A stretch of DNA of 64,000 bases, taken from Raphanus sativus. Its lineage: Eukaryota; Streptophyta; Magnoliopsida; Brassicales; Brassicaceae. Shown here in pieces: positions 47,609 to 59,830 of the stretch (positions are counted from its first letter, which is position 1; each line of letters opens with the position of its first letter). The translations under genes were made by a program, and so were the position numbers. The notes beneath the pieces are model-generated. The model was given only the letters and a program-made list of their open reading frames with translations, was not told the DNA's origin and searched no databases. The DNA lies in NCBI RefSeq assembly GCF_000801105.2, contig NC_079515.1, positions 10,168,001-10,232,000 of the forward strand, written 5' to 3'.

Positions 47609-47746
47609 TCTAATCTATTAATTTAGAATCCTCTTTAAAATTACCAAGGCATATTTAAGATTTAGACCTATTGAACATGTTGTGACTAAATATTAAAAAT
47701 ACAGTTCATATACAATTTTGTTAGTGGTATATATTTAATCTATTAA

Positions 47747-49431
47747 CTAGCCTTTGATCCGCGCGCCCGCGCGGGGTTTGTTTTTCATAATTATATGTTT
47801 TTAACTTTAAATGATTTATATAAACATAATTATTAGAGTTTTGACATATTTTATCTTGTTTATTTTTAAGCTATGAGATTGAGTTTTATTTTATTGTGTT
47901 TTTATTTATTTTACTTGGTAAAGTAATACTAAAATGTAAAATATTAAATTTTTAATTATACTTGTAGGTTTTGTGAAATTAAACTATAAATATTGGGATC
48001 TAAAAATGAATATTAAGTTCAAATTTTACATTAATATTTTTTTAAACAGATACATTATTTAGACAGAAATTGAAAAAATATGAAAGAAAGTTACAAAATC
48101 ACATTCAATTTTTTTTTGAAACTTTTATTTAGAAAGCCTAACTTAAACTGGGCTATTAATAATAACCTATTATATTATCATTAAAAATTTGGTGCATTAT
48201 ATTCTACGATTATATAGTGGATCGTCTATAGTACAACAACAATTTCTGTCAAGCCCATATTGTTTCGGATATTTTACCGTAAATTTTAATATGGCATATT
48301 GCGATATACTATTGCTTTTCTAACATGCAATTAAATATTTTTAATAGTTTTTTTGTTTGTTACTATTTACCTTATTAAAAAGTAAATTAAAAAAAAACTT
48401 ATATCAAAATTGGTTACCAATTTACGATCTGTACATAAAAGTAAACCAAAATAAACCGATTTTTTAAGAAAAAATAAATAAAAACTAAATATAAAACAAA
48501 AACCTAGTCTACGCCGTCTCTGTCTTCTCTAATTCTCCGCCTCTCTTCTTCTTGTCTGGCTCCACCTCCACCACTACCGCTAGCTTCCTCTGCCATCTCC
48601 ACACCACAGTTTCTTCAGACCCGGCGTTGGGAAGAGAAGACAGGCTCTGGCGCAAGACGTCGTTGACTTCCTTTCTAAACAGAAGATTCAAAACACAAAA
48701 AGAAATTAGAAAATAAAGTTCTCCACCTAAATTATTAAGTGAAGTTTGGGATTTGAAGCTTTAGGAGTCTTAAGCATGGAACCATTCACAACAGTTGTAA
48801 TCTCGTTAGCTCTGTAACTCACCTAGAAACAAAAACAAAAAGTAAACTCACACAATGAGTCAATTCCTCGTCAATAAAATTAAGTTATACCGTTAACTTC
48901 ATCTTTTATTAAGAGATTGCGTACATCGCTCACATCATTTTGCCTTCGTTTTGGCAATGACATGAGCTGTAGCTCTTCTTCTTCCTCGTTTTCTGAGTGT
49001 TAATTCAATGTTAACCCAAAGCCAAGTGTGTACATCGTGAAGGAAGATGCGCAACGGATTCAGAATGGCCAAGGTGGAGTAGATGAATGTAGTACCTATC
49101 ATGTTACGAAACCAGATATTATATTGTGATGGTTTTGTAATGTTTTGGTTTTATTAATGGTTTGTAATTGTCAGGTTTAGTAATGGTTTAGTAATTAGAC
49201 TAAATGTTGGGTTTTATTTATTGTATAAAACATAGTCAACACGACATCAAGTGGTTCAGTATTTATTTCATCAATTTTATGGTTTACAATTAAAGCTACG
49301 GTTTACTAATCGAGTGGTCGGTTCAATTTAAATACAAAACACAGTATTTTAACTCCAATGACATTCTTTTGTAATATTTGTGCAACTTTAAAGGGTAAAT
49401 ACAATTTGTACTTCCCTTTTAATAGTTTAGA
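47747..49431 (-). mobile_element. Helitron (reverse orientation) with captured gene-like sequence (1685 bp)
   Basis: The left end CTAGCCTTTGATCCGCGCG with hairpin CGCGCGCCCGCGCG is a Helitron 3' end in reverse complement. The right end, reverse complemented, begins TCTAAACTATTAAAAGGGAAG, a 5' TC end. Its middle (48500-49090) is far less AT-rich than its flanks and looks like exon material. Confidence 0.75.
48500..49090 (-). pseudogene. Probable captured host gene fragment(s) inside a Helitron, unidentified
   Basis: On the minus strand the piece 48500-48600 opens with an ATG (about 48596) followed by AEEASGSGGGG and an acidic-basic RQEEERRRI run, like the start of a regulatory protein, and stops near 48507. 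Another minus-strand frame (48509-48691) overlaps it. Around 48770-48830 minus-strand reading gives SYRANEITTVVNGSMLKTPK, preceded by a splice-like AG. Near 48890-49000 is MSLPKRRQNDVSDVRNLL. I do not recognise the donor or donors. No full gene is present. Confidence 0.45.
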
Positions 49432-49546
49432 TAGATTTAGAAATTTATTTTATAACTAATCTTATCCTACTCTTTATTACTATTTCTGTTACTAAATTTC
49501 ATTATTCTACCTAGAGAACTTATTAAGAACACGTATGTAATATCTA

Positions 49547-50255
49547 TCTATACTATTAAAGTACAAGCACATTTGGATTTTTACTCTGTTTACCCCTATT
49601 AAAGAGGTTTTCTTTTGTATTCATTAATGACATTTTGGACATTTTGCATTGGTTTCTTTTTTAATTGTTTTGGGTTTGTCATTAACCACCGGTTTCCTAA
49701 TTCAATTTTGGTATGTGATTATTCCGTGTTTGATACTGCATCATTTTAATATTTTTCTAGCCGGACATGTTTGAAACTGCATCGTTTTTTTCTCAAACTA
49801 TTTAATGGTTTGGTTTTAAACCAGCTTTTTCCTAAATATAATCCCAACTATCTAACAAAAATTGTTTATTGGTTCAACCAGTGGTTCAACCGGTAACTGG
49901 ATTTCGATTTTAGTAGTTTTTATTGGATTTTTAAATTTTGTTTTTTTTTCAAACCCAAACTGAATTTATCTTTGATCAACCGGTAATCCGTTCAACTGCA
50001 GGTCTCAATCGAATTTCAAAACACCGATCAAAACTATAAAACTGTTATATTGATTTATATTTAAAATATCTAATTCAAAATTAAAACCTAAAAATACATG
50101 TATAATATAGTTTTACCGAACATAAATCTCGATATAAAATACATATATGAGACGGATTATACAAATACATATACAAGACGGATTATATAAATGTGATTAT
50201 ATAACATTTTCACCAAACATAAACCCGCGCTTTGAAAGCGCGGGTCAAAATCTAG
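49547..50255 (+). mobile_element. Non-autonomous Helitron (709 bp), first of a second head-to-tail pair
   Basis: The 5' end is TCTATACTATTAAAGTAC. The 3' end is a perfect hairpin CCGCGCTTTGAAAGCGCGG then GTCAAAATCTAG at 50255. The following TCTATATTATTAAAG starts the next element with no spacer. Confidence 0.82.
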
Positions 50256-51174
50256 TCTATATTATTAAAGTTGAAGTACAAAATGGAGATGTTTGGAAAC
50301 AATGATAACAGAATAAATGAGACATGTTTGGCAACATGGATAGTAGAGATGTGTACTTTCTTTTATTTACACATTTAGCCATTGTATTTTTAATAAATTA
50401 ATAACAAATGAGAATTGCTTAGAAACATGAATAACATATTTAATACTTCATTTTATTTAAACATTTAGCCATTATTTTTATAATAAATTAAACAATATTC
50501 TTTCTATATTTCTTTTTATTTACAATTCTGTCACTATATTTACAATTCTCTATGGTGAAAATAAAAACATAAACTGAAATATAAATAGTATATTATATAA
50601 AACAATTTTTTAAAAACAGTATTATTACCTTATTTAGTTTAGTCAAATATAAATATTTCAAGAGTTCAATTTTCAAAAAACAAATATCATAAAATTAATA
50701 ATAATTCGTAGAAAACTAATGCAAAAAATTAAAACTTTAAACATGGATAAAAGTACGTCAAGAAGAAAAAATAATGGCTTCTGTTATTAATAAAAATTAG
50801 AAATCCATTATATCAGTTTTAAAATATACAAAATGGACTAATCTAATTACCTAAAAATATTGTTTTGTCTAAAATAATCATAAAATAAAATTTAAATTTT
50901 ATATACATATTTCAAATCAAAATAATAGTTTAAAGTTGATTTATATCAAAAATTGATTTAAAATATGCATATATTCAAAATTTTATTTTTACTAAAATTT
51001 TTTCCAATAACCATTATTAAAAATGTTTTCAATATATATAAGAAAAATACAACAAAAAGAATAATTTTATATACCAACTCAAATAATGGTTTTTATTTTT
51101 CACATTAAACTTTAAGAATATAATATATATGATTATTTATAAGATGATACATATAAAATACTATTACTTATATG

Positions 51175-51247
51175 ATTATTTATATGATGGACCAATTTTT
51201 TTTTTTGACGTCGAAATGCTATTCTATTATCTATATGATGGGCCAAT
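51175..51247 (-). mobile_element. Micro-retroposon: 29-bp insertion with 22-bp TSD (two mismatches)
   Basis: ATTATTTATATGATGGACCA (51175-51194) and ATTATCTATATGATGGGCCA (51226-51245), each followed by AT, flank a T10 run and GACGTCGAAATGCTATTCT. Minus-strand reading is GCATTTCGACGTC then poly(A), a common crucifer LINE 3' end. Confidence 0.75.
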
Positions 51248-51291
51248 ACAATTAATTATATGATGACATATATATGATACATAATAGTGAC

Positions 51292-52077
51292 TAGGGCTGA
51301 GCATTCAGGTATCCATTCCGGTTCGTTTCGAATATGTTTGAGTTTCGGGTTTTCATAGTCAAAGATTTCAGCACCATTCAAATATTTCTAAATTTCTTTT
51401 GAATTATGACTAGGGCCGGGCGTTCAGGTATCCATTCAAGTTCATTTCAGATCTGCTTGAGTTTTGGGTTTCCGAGGTCAAAGATTTCAGCCTCATTTAG
51501 ATATTTCTAAATTTCAGTTCGAATTATATTTGGATTTTTGTGGGTTCACTTCGGGTTCGATTAACCCATTTAAATTATTTTTAAAAATTCATTATATATT
51601 TTGAATTTCTTAAAATCTATAAATAAAATAATACATTGTATATAAATCTGAATAACATATGTCAGAATACCTAAACTTAACATATAAATTGGTTTGGTTT
51701 AAATTTTGGGTCAAAAATCAGTAATTATTTTAAATAGTTTTGGTCTTTTGAGTGTACTTCCACTATGTTAGAAATTTATATTTGACTATTTTATATATTT
51801 TAAATATTTAAACCAACCTAAAAGTATCATATATATTATGGGTGTTTTTATTTACACTAAAACTAAAAATAATTAATATATATAAGTATATAAATCTTTT
51901 CGGATACATTTTGATATCCAAAAAACTTTAGTTCGAATTGGTTATGGTTTCGGTTGTCTAAATATCAAAATTTTGAATAATTTAGATATTTAATCAGTTT
52001 TGGTTCGGGTTTCGTATTATTCTTTCGGATCGTGATCGGTTTGGTTCTTCAGATTAGAATTTTTTTATCCAGCTTTG
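51292..52077. mobile_element. hAT-type non-autonomous element with duplicated left end
   Basis: It starts TAGGGCTGAGCATTCAGG and the right end, reverse complemented, starts CAAAGCTGGATAAAA. Flanks ATAGTGAC (51284-51291) and ATATTGAC (52078-52085) form an 8-bp TSD with one mismatch. A second left end, TAGGGCCGGGCGTTCAGG, starts at 51411 and repeats about 119 bp of the first, so the head is duplicated or one element inserted next to another. Confidence 0.68.
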
Positions 52078-52512
52078 ATATTGACATGAAAAATACATAG
52101 TAATTTATTTTTTGAAATATACACAATTTAGTTTAAATTACAATGTAAATATTTAATTAATATATAAATATGTCACATTGTTTAAATAAAATATCAATGT
52201 AAAAGTATTATACAATTGCGTTCTAAAATCATTTATTTTAACAACAAGTTAAATAAATATATTGATTGGAGATGAAATAAAACAAAGCCAGAGAAGCACA
52301 TAGTTTACCAGAGACACTCTATGTGTCGAATTTATTATAAAGAAATTTTCACTAAGATAATACATTTAATAAATACAAACAAATAATATATTTTATAAAA
52401 GTGAAAATAATATCTGCGTTTTTGATGCGCGGATCAAAATCTAGTATAGTTTATGTCATGTGACACATATCCTCTACCTATTTTTACTTTACGTTTGCCA
52501 TATAATATATAA

Positions 52513-52809
52513 CTAGAGCTTTGACCCGTGCGCCCGCACGGGTATTTATTTTTGGTTCTTATATATTCTAATTTCTGATAATGTTGTCAACTTCATTTTG
52601 TGTTCATGTTGTAGATTAATATGTTATTTTCTTTTGACATTTTTGTATCATGTTCAATGCGCTTAGCTTTCAAATTATTAAAAATTTTGTTTTTACGTTC
52701 TGCAGACTTTAATTCAATTATTTTGATATATTAAACAGTAAAAATGTAAATATTAGAGATTTAGATATACTTTTAAGTTTTATTAAATTAGATTCCAAAT
52801 ATTTTGATT

Positions 52810-52845
<36 letters not shown>

Positions 52846-53918
52846 TCATATCTGATTTTTTTTGATTTTTTTTAATAAAGACATGTCTAAAGTTTGACAT
52901 ACACGCCAACAGGGCTATTTATTTTAATTTATAAAATCATTGTTATCTGATAAACCATCGGTAATTATTGGATTTTATTAACTGTGATCAAACGATATTA
53001 GATTATTGTTTGATTATTATAGTATTGAATGTATTTATATCACAAACAAATGATTACTAATACATTCAAATATTTATTATTGTTTTTTTCTACTAATTTT
53101 ATATTGTTTTCAACCCCTAATATTTAAAAGGGTAATTCTCTCAATATCATTTTTTAAGTTTTTATCACCAAAATGTTTTCAAAGAAAAAAAATGATTAAA
53201 AGACGTTTCAGAGAATATTGTTTAAAAAAGGTAAAAAAACTCTTCTATCCAGTGGTTTTTAATATATAAATCTAAATTAATATAGAAAATTTCTCTATTT
53301 TAAATGTTAAAATTAGTAATTATATCTATACTATAAATGGACAACTTATTTTTTGACAAAAGTATATGTTCAATATTTATTAAATATTAAAAGGAGTCAT
53401 ATTGATTTTATATATTAATATGTGTATGAAATGTTTTTTATTTCGTATAAAACAGCTAGTAATACAAAATTTTATTCAAAACTTTTCGTTTATGTCAAAT
53501 TTATGTTACTCATATACAAAATTATAATATTTTTTCAATTTAGTTATTGTGAGTAATCACACATAGAATCTACATGATCTATATATTTGGATAATAAAAA
53601 TGGCAAAATAGTTTATTTTGATGAGAATAAATTATTAATCATGTTTTAGATTAACATGGCAATATAGTTTTAATAATAGAGAAATATATGGCAAGTTAAT
53701 AAATACGTTTTTGATTTATATGGCAATTTAGTTAATTAAAGCGAAATATATGTTAGAGAATCACGTTTTGGATTTTTGTGGCAAGATAATAAATATTATT
53801 TGGGTATGTATTATATTTAATTGAATAATCTTTAATTAAAAGGAGTGGCATGCTATTGTAATTTTTGTGCAACTCTAAGGGGTAAGTAATATTTGTACTT
53901 CAGTTTTAATATATTAGA
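52513..53918 (-). mobile_element. Non-autonomous Helitron, reverse orientation (1406 bp)
   Basis: The left end CTAGAGCTTTGACCCGTGCG, with hairpin CCCGTGCGCCCGCACGGG, is a Helitron 3' end in reverse complement, after host A. The right end, reverse complemented, starts TCTAATATATTAAAACTG, before host T. An (AT)n run lies at 52818-52842. Confidence 0.8.
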
Positions 53919-56154
53919 TTAATTGACACTATCAATCTTAATATTTTCATTCATCTTTTACTTAAATATTGCGCATGAAAGACATGAATTATGCAATAAA
54001 ACTATACAACTATAGTGATATATTCCTCATTCACTCTTTCAATCATATACGATGTAGTGACTACCAATATAATGACCAATGACTAACAATAAGTCAAACA
54101 CAATTAAAGAGATAACAAAGCAAAAAATTATATCCCAAATATCATTTCGTATAATCATTCTTTTTGAATTAGCATGCTAACAATATTAAAAATCACTATA
54201 AATCTTAACAGTATCTAGATTTTGGTAACTAATACATAATCTTTAAATAAGAGAATATACTCAAAAAGGTTAAATATATATGACATTATGTATACTCGAA
54301 GATGATATATTCTCTAAATACATATTTAAAGTATTAACTATATTTGTCATATATGTTTGTCAATTTATGTCCAAAATTAAGAATAGCACAAATCAAATTT
54401 TAATTTATTTTTGATAATTATCCTTGCAATTATATTTATAATAGTATGGTTTTTTTAATAAAGGACCTTTTGAAACATTTTAATCTTTTGAAGACAAACT
54501 ATAAATTTTCATATTCTAAAATATTATATTAGATATTAATTAATTTAAATAAATATAATGTTTAATTTAAATAAATATAATGTTGAATACATATAAAGTT
54601 AACTCTTAATTATTTATCAACTATTGTTCAAGATTCATATAAATAATCTAAATCACTCAAGAGAAATAATAACTTATTGCAACAAATTTTAAATAATATT
54701 TTTAAATCAAGTTTTTTATTTGAAATCATAAATTACAAATATACATGAAAATAAATTAGCGCAACCGCACGGATCAGAATGTAGCTTTCAAACTAAACTC
54801 ATAAATTTATTAGTTCTAATATTGTTATTTGAAGTAAACCAAAAACCAAAAAAAAAATTCAAACTAAATCCAAATCAATAAATTACCAAACCATTACCAT
54901 ATTTCTTGAATCAGAAACTAAAATCTATAACCAAACCGATACCAAATAAAAAATTACAACATAGACAAGAACTGAAACTTATAAAATATCATCAAATCAT
55001 AAATTTACATCTAAAACAAATTATTAACATAAATAGTTCCGCGCAATCGCTCGGTCAGAATCTAGTGTATTTTATAACCGACTTATTATATACAACAATT
55101 AGGTACCTACTGTCAAGTTATATTATGGCATGAAAAATATGATTACTTAGGCTTAGTTGTTGGATTTATTAGTCGAGCATACATTAGTCATTTATATATT
55201 TTTCACACCCTCAAATACATTGTTTTATTTTACCAAAACAACCGTCGACTATTATATGTGTAATGTGTATGAGAAAGTGAGTTTTGAAAATCTTGGAATT
55301 TGTTTTGTCAACCGGTTTTTCATTAAAAATTGGCACATACTTTTTTGGTTTAGCCAAACCACTTAGTTACACATAAAGATAAGATTAAAAGAGATAGTGG
55401 AGCAAAGATATAGATTGCACCATCTCAGTCTTGAACAGATCAAGCATCACTGTAATCCATTAACGCCGGCGAAGCTTGCCTGTGAAAACTTCAAGATTTA
55501 ATTTGCTCCTTTTGGTACTGGTTCATATATTGAAATCATTTGGACAGGTTTTGTTGTTTTTCATTAATTCTGATGGGATGAAACTTAAACCATCACAATT
55601 GTTAATCAGCAGATGATTAAAGCCAGGCTTTCGTCAGAGAGCTATCAAACACGACACGTAACTTCAAATCTTCGATTTGGATTCAAGCAACTGGATCTCT
55701 TGATGATTCTTATCATGAAGAAACTTTGTTTGCTTCTTATTCATAATACATAAGCAAAGAGATTAGACCCCGATCAAAATTTCTAGGATGTCTAAGATTT
55801 GGGTTAAATCACAGAGTTAAAATGAAATACGCAAAAGGTGATAGAGAAAAAAAACAAAGAAAACTGAATTGATCGGACTTTAAAACAAACTATATCTGAA
55901 ATCGAAATAGACTTTTTTTTGGTCAAAAAAGAGATTCAGCATCATCCAGAGAGATCCGATCAAAATCAGAAACTACTTTACTCTCTCCCTCGTCGATAAA
56001 CATGGGTAAACAGATAAAGACATTTTTGACCTGTTAGAATTAAACGGGAGGTTACAAAATAGTTGTATTATTAACCGGCAGTTATATGAGTTATGATATA
56101 ATTTGATGCAAGTTATAAAAATAATTGGACTGAACCTTTATTACCCGGTGATGT
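53919..56154. other. Intergenic DNA with decayed Helitron ends and a GC-richer unassigned block
   Basis: Helitron-like 3' ends (GGATCAGAATGTAG near 54785, GGTCAGAATCTAG ending 55065) lack good hairpins and 5' partners. From about 55385 to 56010 the composition is noticeably less AT-rich and resembles transcribed leader or intron sequence, but no frame with a recognisable product is present. Open frames 54906-55133 and 55157-55366 have no signature. Confidence 0.5.
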
Positions 56155-56701
56155 TGCTGTTTGCCTTTAAAAGAGCGGATGTATTTTTTGTTTGCATTCT
56201 TTTAGAAATTTAATTTTTATATTTTTGTATATTATTTTTATTAGATGATTAATAAAAATTTTAGTCTATTCTATTAAAATAGTTAGATTCCGCCCTTACT
56301 TTTTATTTTATCTTATTGTTTTATTGTTTTGAAGAACAGATATATTTTTCGTTTTTTATCTTATTATTTTTTATCAAAATCTAAAAAATGACCTTTTAGA
56401 TGAAACAATTTGTTACCCTTTTTATTGCTCACCACCGACTGTATTTTCAAACTATAATATAAAAATACTATAATATAAAAGGATTACTAAAAGAAAATAA
56501 AAAGCTGTAAAAGAAAATAACCGAGAGAACATGGGTCGTTGAAAAAAAAAGAGAAGGTCCCACTCATATCATATGTTTTCTATGAAACAAAGGAATTTAC
56601 GAACAAAAGAAGTTACTTTATGCAGTTATATTGATTCAGTTATATTTTAAATTGGACCCAACTATTATCAACATGACATGTTCCTGTTTTAATAGTATTG
56701 A
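56155..56701 (-). mobile_element. Small Helitron, reverse orientation, degraded
   Basis: The right end, reverse complemented, starts TCAATACTATTAAAACAGG, a clear Helitron 5' end. The left end (TTTGCCTTTAAAAGAGCGGA near 56160) is a worn 3' hairpin without CTAG. The CAGTTATATT segments inside also occur at 9290-10400. Confidence 0.5.
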
Positions 56702-56737
56702 TATATAAAATTTAAATTTAAATCTTACTTACCCTCA

Positions 56738-56777
56738 TTATGCCAATATTTTTTTTGAAGAAAATCGTTATGCCAAT
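56738..56777 (-). mobile_element. Micro-retroposon candidate: 20-bp insertion with 10-bp TSD
   Basis: TTATGCCAAT occurs at 56738-56747 and 56768-56777, flanking A, a T8 run and GAAGAAAATCG. Minus-strand reading is TTTTCTTC then poly(A). Confidence 0.5.
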
Positions 56778-56828
56778 TTATATATCGTTCTAAAGATATA
56801 ACGTCATAGCTATATCTTACAATATAGG

Positions 56829-56829
<1 letters not shown>

Positions 56830-56879
<50 letters not shown>
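56830..56879. repeat. (AT)25 microsatellite
   Basis: An uninterrupted AT dinucleotide repeat of about 50 bp. Confidence 0.95.
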
Positions 56880-56881
<2 letters not shown>

Positions 56882-56976
56882 GAAAATATGAAAGTATGTA
56901 TTCTAAAGATAATATTCCTTGAAAAACTATATCAAATGTTATTTATCGTTCGATTTAGTACTTTGAAAGATATGAT

Positions 56977-57020
56977 ATACATTAAAAGAATAGTTGTTAA
57001 AAAAATACATTAAAAGAATA
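56977..57020 (+). mobile_element. Micro-retroposon candidate: 12-bp insertion with exact 16-bp TSD
   Basis: ATACATTAAAAGAATA occurs at 56977-56992 and 57005-57020. The insert is GTTGTT plus an A6 run. Confidence 0.5.
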
Positions 57021-57560
57021 TGTTTAGGTTTAATTATATAAAAAAACTGATTTAGTACTTTGAATTAATTTAAATTAAGGATGTTAAATCCGGTAAAACT
57101 AAATAAACTAAAACCACAACAAACCAAAATAGAAAAAGTGAATTTAATTTGGTAATACCATATAAACCGAATGGACGTTATTGTTTTTTAAATCATGATA
57201 TAAATCGAATGGATGTTATTTTTTAGAAATGGTATACAGATATGATTCAGTATATAAAGTGCCCAAACAAAATAAACCAATTAAACTGATAAATTGAAAA
57301 ATGGTAGTATAGTTATATGTATATTACATAATATAATTGATAATATACATGTACTTTGTTTTATTGATATAATCTTGGTATTTAAGACGTTAATTTGAAT
57401 TAACTTGTTATTTTTAACTAAAGTGTTTCATTGAAATGCATTCGTGCTAAAATTTAGTTATTAATAATATTATGATATCATTACTATTTTATTTTTATCT
57501 AATTAAATTATAATATTATAATTACTATTTTAATAGTTAAATAAAATATAAAACATTATA
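57021..57560. other. AT-rich intergenic DNA
   Basis: Includes a stretch with AAACCGAAT/AAACTAAA motifs (57085-57300), probably an old transposon relic. No gene visible. Confidence 0.4.
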
Positions 57561-57758
57561 CAGTGAAACCTCTATAAATTAATAATGTTGGGACTACACT
57601 ATAACTATAATTTTTATTAATTTATAGAGATTATTAATTTATTGAAATACTAATTGAACCAAGAACTTATTTTGGGATTATGAAATTATATTAATTTATA
57701 GAGATATTAATTTATAGATTATTAATTTATAGATTATTAATTTAAAGATGTTATACTG
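57561..57758. mobile_element. Emigrant/pogo-like MITE (198 bp)
   Basis: The left end CAGTGAAACCTCTATAAATT is the known pogo/Emigrant TIR. The right end, reverse complemented, begins CAGTATAACATC and then TTTAAATTAATA. TA flanks both ends (57559-57560, 57759-57760), the Tc1/mariner target duplication. Direct repeats of TTATAGATTATTAATTTA fill the right half. Confidence 0.85.
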
Positions 57759-58159
57759 TATTTAAATTTGAGTACTGTTTAATAAATTTATTTCTTTATT
57801 CATACAAAATTTTATAAAAGAAATATAATTTATTTTTTTCTTATAAACTCGAATAAACTAAAACTGACATTATATATTCCGAATAAAACCAAATTAGATA
57901 TAGTTTTACTGTGATATCTAGTTTTTATAAAAAAAAAACCAAACTGAAAATGGACCGAATCCGGGTTAAACCGTCCTACTTGGATTATATAATTTTTATT
58001 CCCATCACATCCACACAAAACGTGGATCTCAACTTAGTACTTAAATATTTATGGAATTACAGGTTTTAAACTAGGCCAAACCAGTTCGATTGATATCTCT
58101 ATTTTCTTAATCGATTTTTAATCAAAATGTATTATAAATTAAAGCCATCAAAACGTTTC
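57759..58159. other. AT-rich intergenic DNA
   Basis: No gene. A minus-strand frame (57830-58018) has no family signature. Confidence 0.45.
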
Positions 58160-59830
58160 CAAATCTATGTTTTGTCGGTTACAAAACCTTGGGAAGTTTT
58201 TTTTTTGTCATCAACTTAAAACATACTTTATGAAGACTTTGCAAACCAATCTGTCACTCTACATTCATATGAACAACGAAAGATGTTTGTTTCCTGACAC
58301 TTTGGGCCAGATTATCCACCTTTGTATTCAGCATTCATGGAATATGATTGATCTGTAGTGATTAAAACTTCTTTGAAGGATCTTGATGTCGTGCAAATAG
58401 TTCACAGAGACTGACCATTCCTCAGGAGCATACAATCCGTCGCAAAAGTAACATGGTATTGACGTAAGTTCCTCATACTTTACATTGCCCATATGAGGGC
58501 TTGCATCTCCGAGTGTAATGGCGAAAGGCTTGCTCTCGTATTCTTTGCTCCCATTAGTCCCTCAAAACCATGTATGGTACTATACCAACCCTATCCGGAA
58601 AATATCTCTTGAGCTTTCTATGACCCACACCAGCGACCCGTAATTGAAGGTAACACAAAATCTTTGGTCTCTCGCGGGTGGTTCCACTTGTGACTAAGGC
58701 ATGAGCCTCCGCCTAAAGTAAAGATTCAGTCTCTACCAATTTCAGAGTATCTCTAGGATCAACATCAATATTACTGAAAATTTTATTATTCGTCCTTTCC
58801 ATATGTACCATAAAATCCATGCAAATTGATGATCTTCCATATACGGAGACCTCCTCCAATATAGATAATTCATGCAAATTGATGATCTTCCATATACGTG
58901 GACCAACTCCAATATATATTTTAAAGGGGTGACCGTGTGTCCATAAGCGATTTTTCTCTGTCTGGGAGGTATACCCCTTCCACCTTATAACATGATTTTA
59001 CCGTATATTTTCCATTCCTTGTAAAAGGCCATCCATCTTGATCAACCAGTCGTTGCCTACATAATGGTATACTTTCTGCAATCTTCGCATCCTTCGGTTC
59101 CACCAATGACCGAATTACTTGAGAATTCCATGTGCATGATGTTGAATTGATGAGACAATCCAGACCGAGATTAGGTAGAGATTTTGTTGGCTATTGTTTG
59201 CTGGTCGCAAGCGAGTGGTTGGTAGTACATACCGATATAGATGATCAGGATTCCACCCTTTTGATTAGTTATTTGCTAACAATCTAACATATACAATACT
59301 ACGCCACCCGTAGGACAGAGAATATGAACAGATAGGTTCTAGGGGTGAAGTACTCCTGAAATACTGTCATTTGAAAACTCGAAAAAATAAAATGTTAGGT
59401 TTTTCGATCAAGCGCCAAAATTGTTTTCCTAGCATAGCTGTATTTAAATCCGAAAGATCTTTGAACCCATAATTTCAGGAAAGATCTTTACCGATGCAGA
59501 GTTTGTCCCATTTTCTAATGCATACGTCTTATACAGTTATACTTTCCCTGAACTCTACCAAAATTGTGCCACTGCATTCGTCAGTTTCGAGGTAACTGCC
59601 TTTAGAACTGGATAGCAAAACTGGATACCAAGACATGACAAGTTTTGTTAAGCAATAACCACCAATTTAATCACCATCTCTTTCCCTCCCTTCAAACAAA
59701 ATAATTTTCCAACAATTATTCTGTTGTTTAGACGCTCCTAAACAAAACCAAAAAATTGGGTCTTTCTTCCTATATTCTGAATACCTAATATGTCCTCAAG
59801 CTCTTGCCAAACTTTTGAAGGTCATATGAA
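58160..59830 (-). pseudogene. LINE ORF2 remnant: zf-RVT and RNase H regions
   Basis: On the minus strand the best frame (59106-58921) has LVDQDGWPFTRNGKYTVKS, the conserved lead-in to the zf-RVT domain of plant LINEs. Downstream (58830-58560) is WILWYIWKGR and then a decayed RNase H-like stretch with frameshifts and stops. Upstream to about 59830 are short matching pieces of the region after the reverse transcriptase. A 53-bp internal tandem duplication (58818-58863, 58871-58916) lies across the WILWY segment. The catalytic YADD part is absent. It is non-functional. Confidence 0.72.

Larger units (their letters stand above)
50256..52444 (+). mobile_element. Non-autonomous Helitron with nested hAT element (2189 bp)
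   Basis: It begins TCTATATTATTAAAGTTG and ends with a GCG...CGC hairpin and GGATCAAAATCTAG at 52444. A hAT-type element (51292-52077) and a micro-retroposon (51175-51247) lie inside. No coding sequence of its own. Confidence 0.75.

Noticed and set aside
42364..53918. CRISPR-like recurrent hairpins
   Set aside because: The repeated GGGCGGGTCAAAATCTAG motifs are Helitron 3' ends at irregular spacing in a plant genome.
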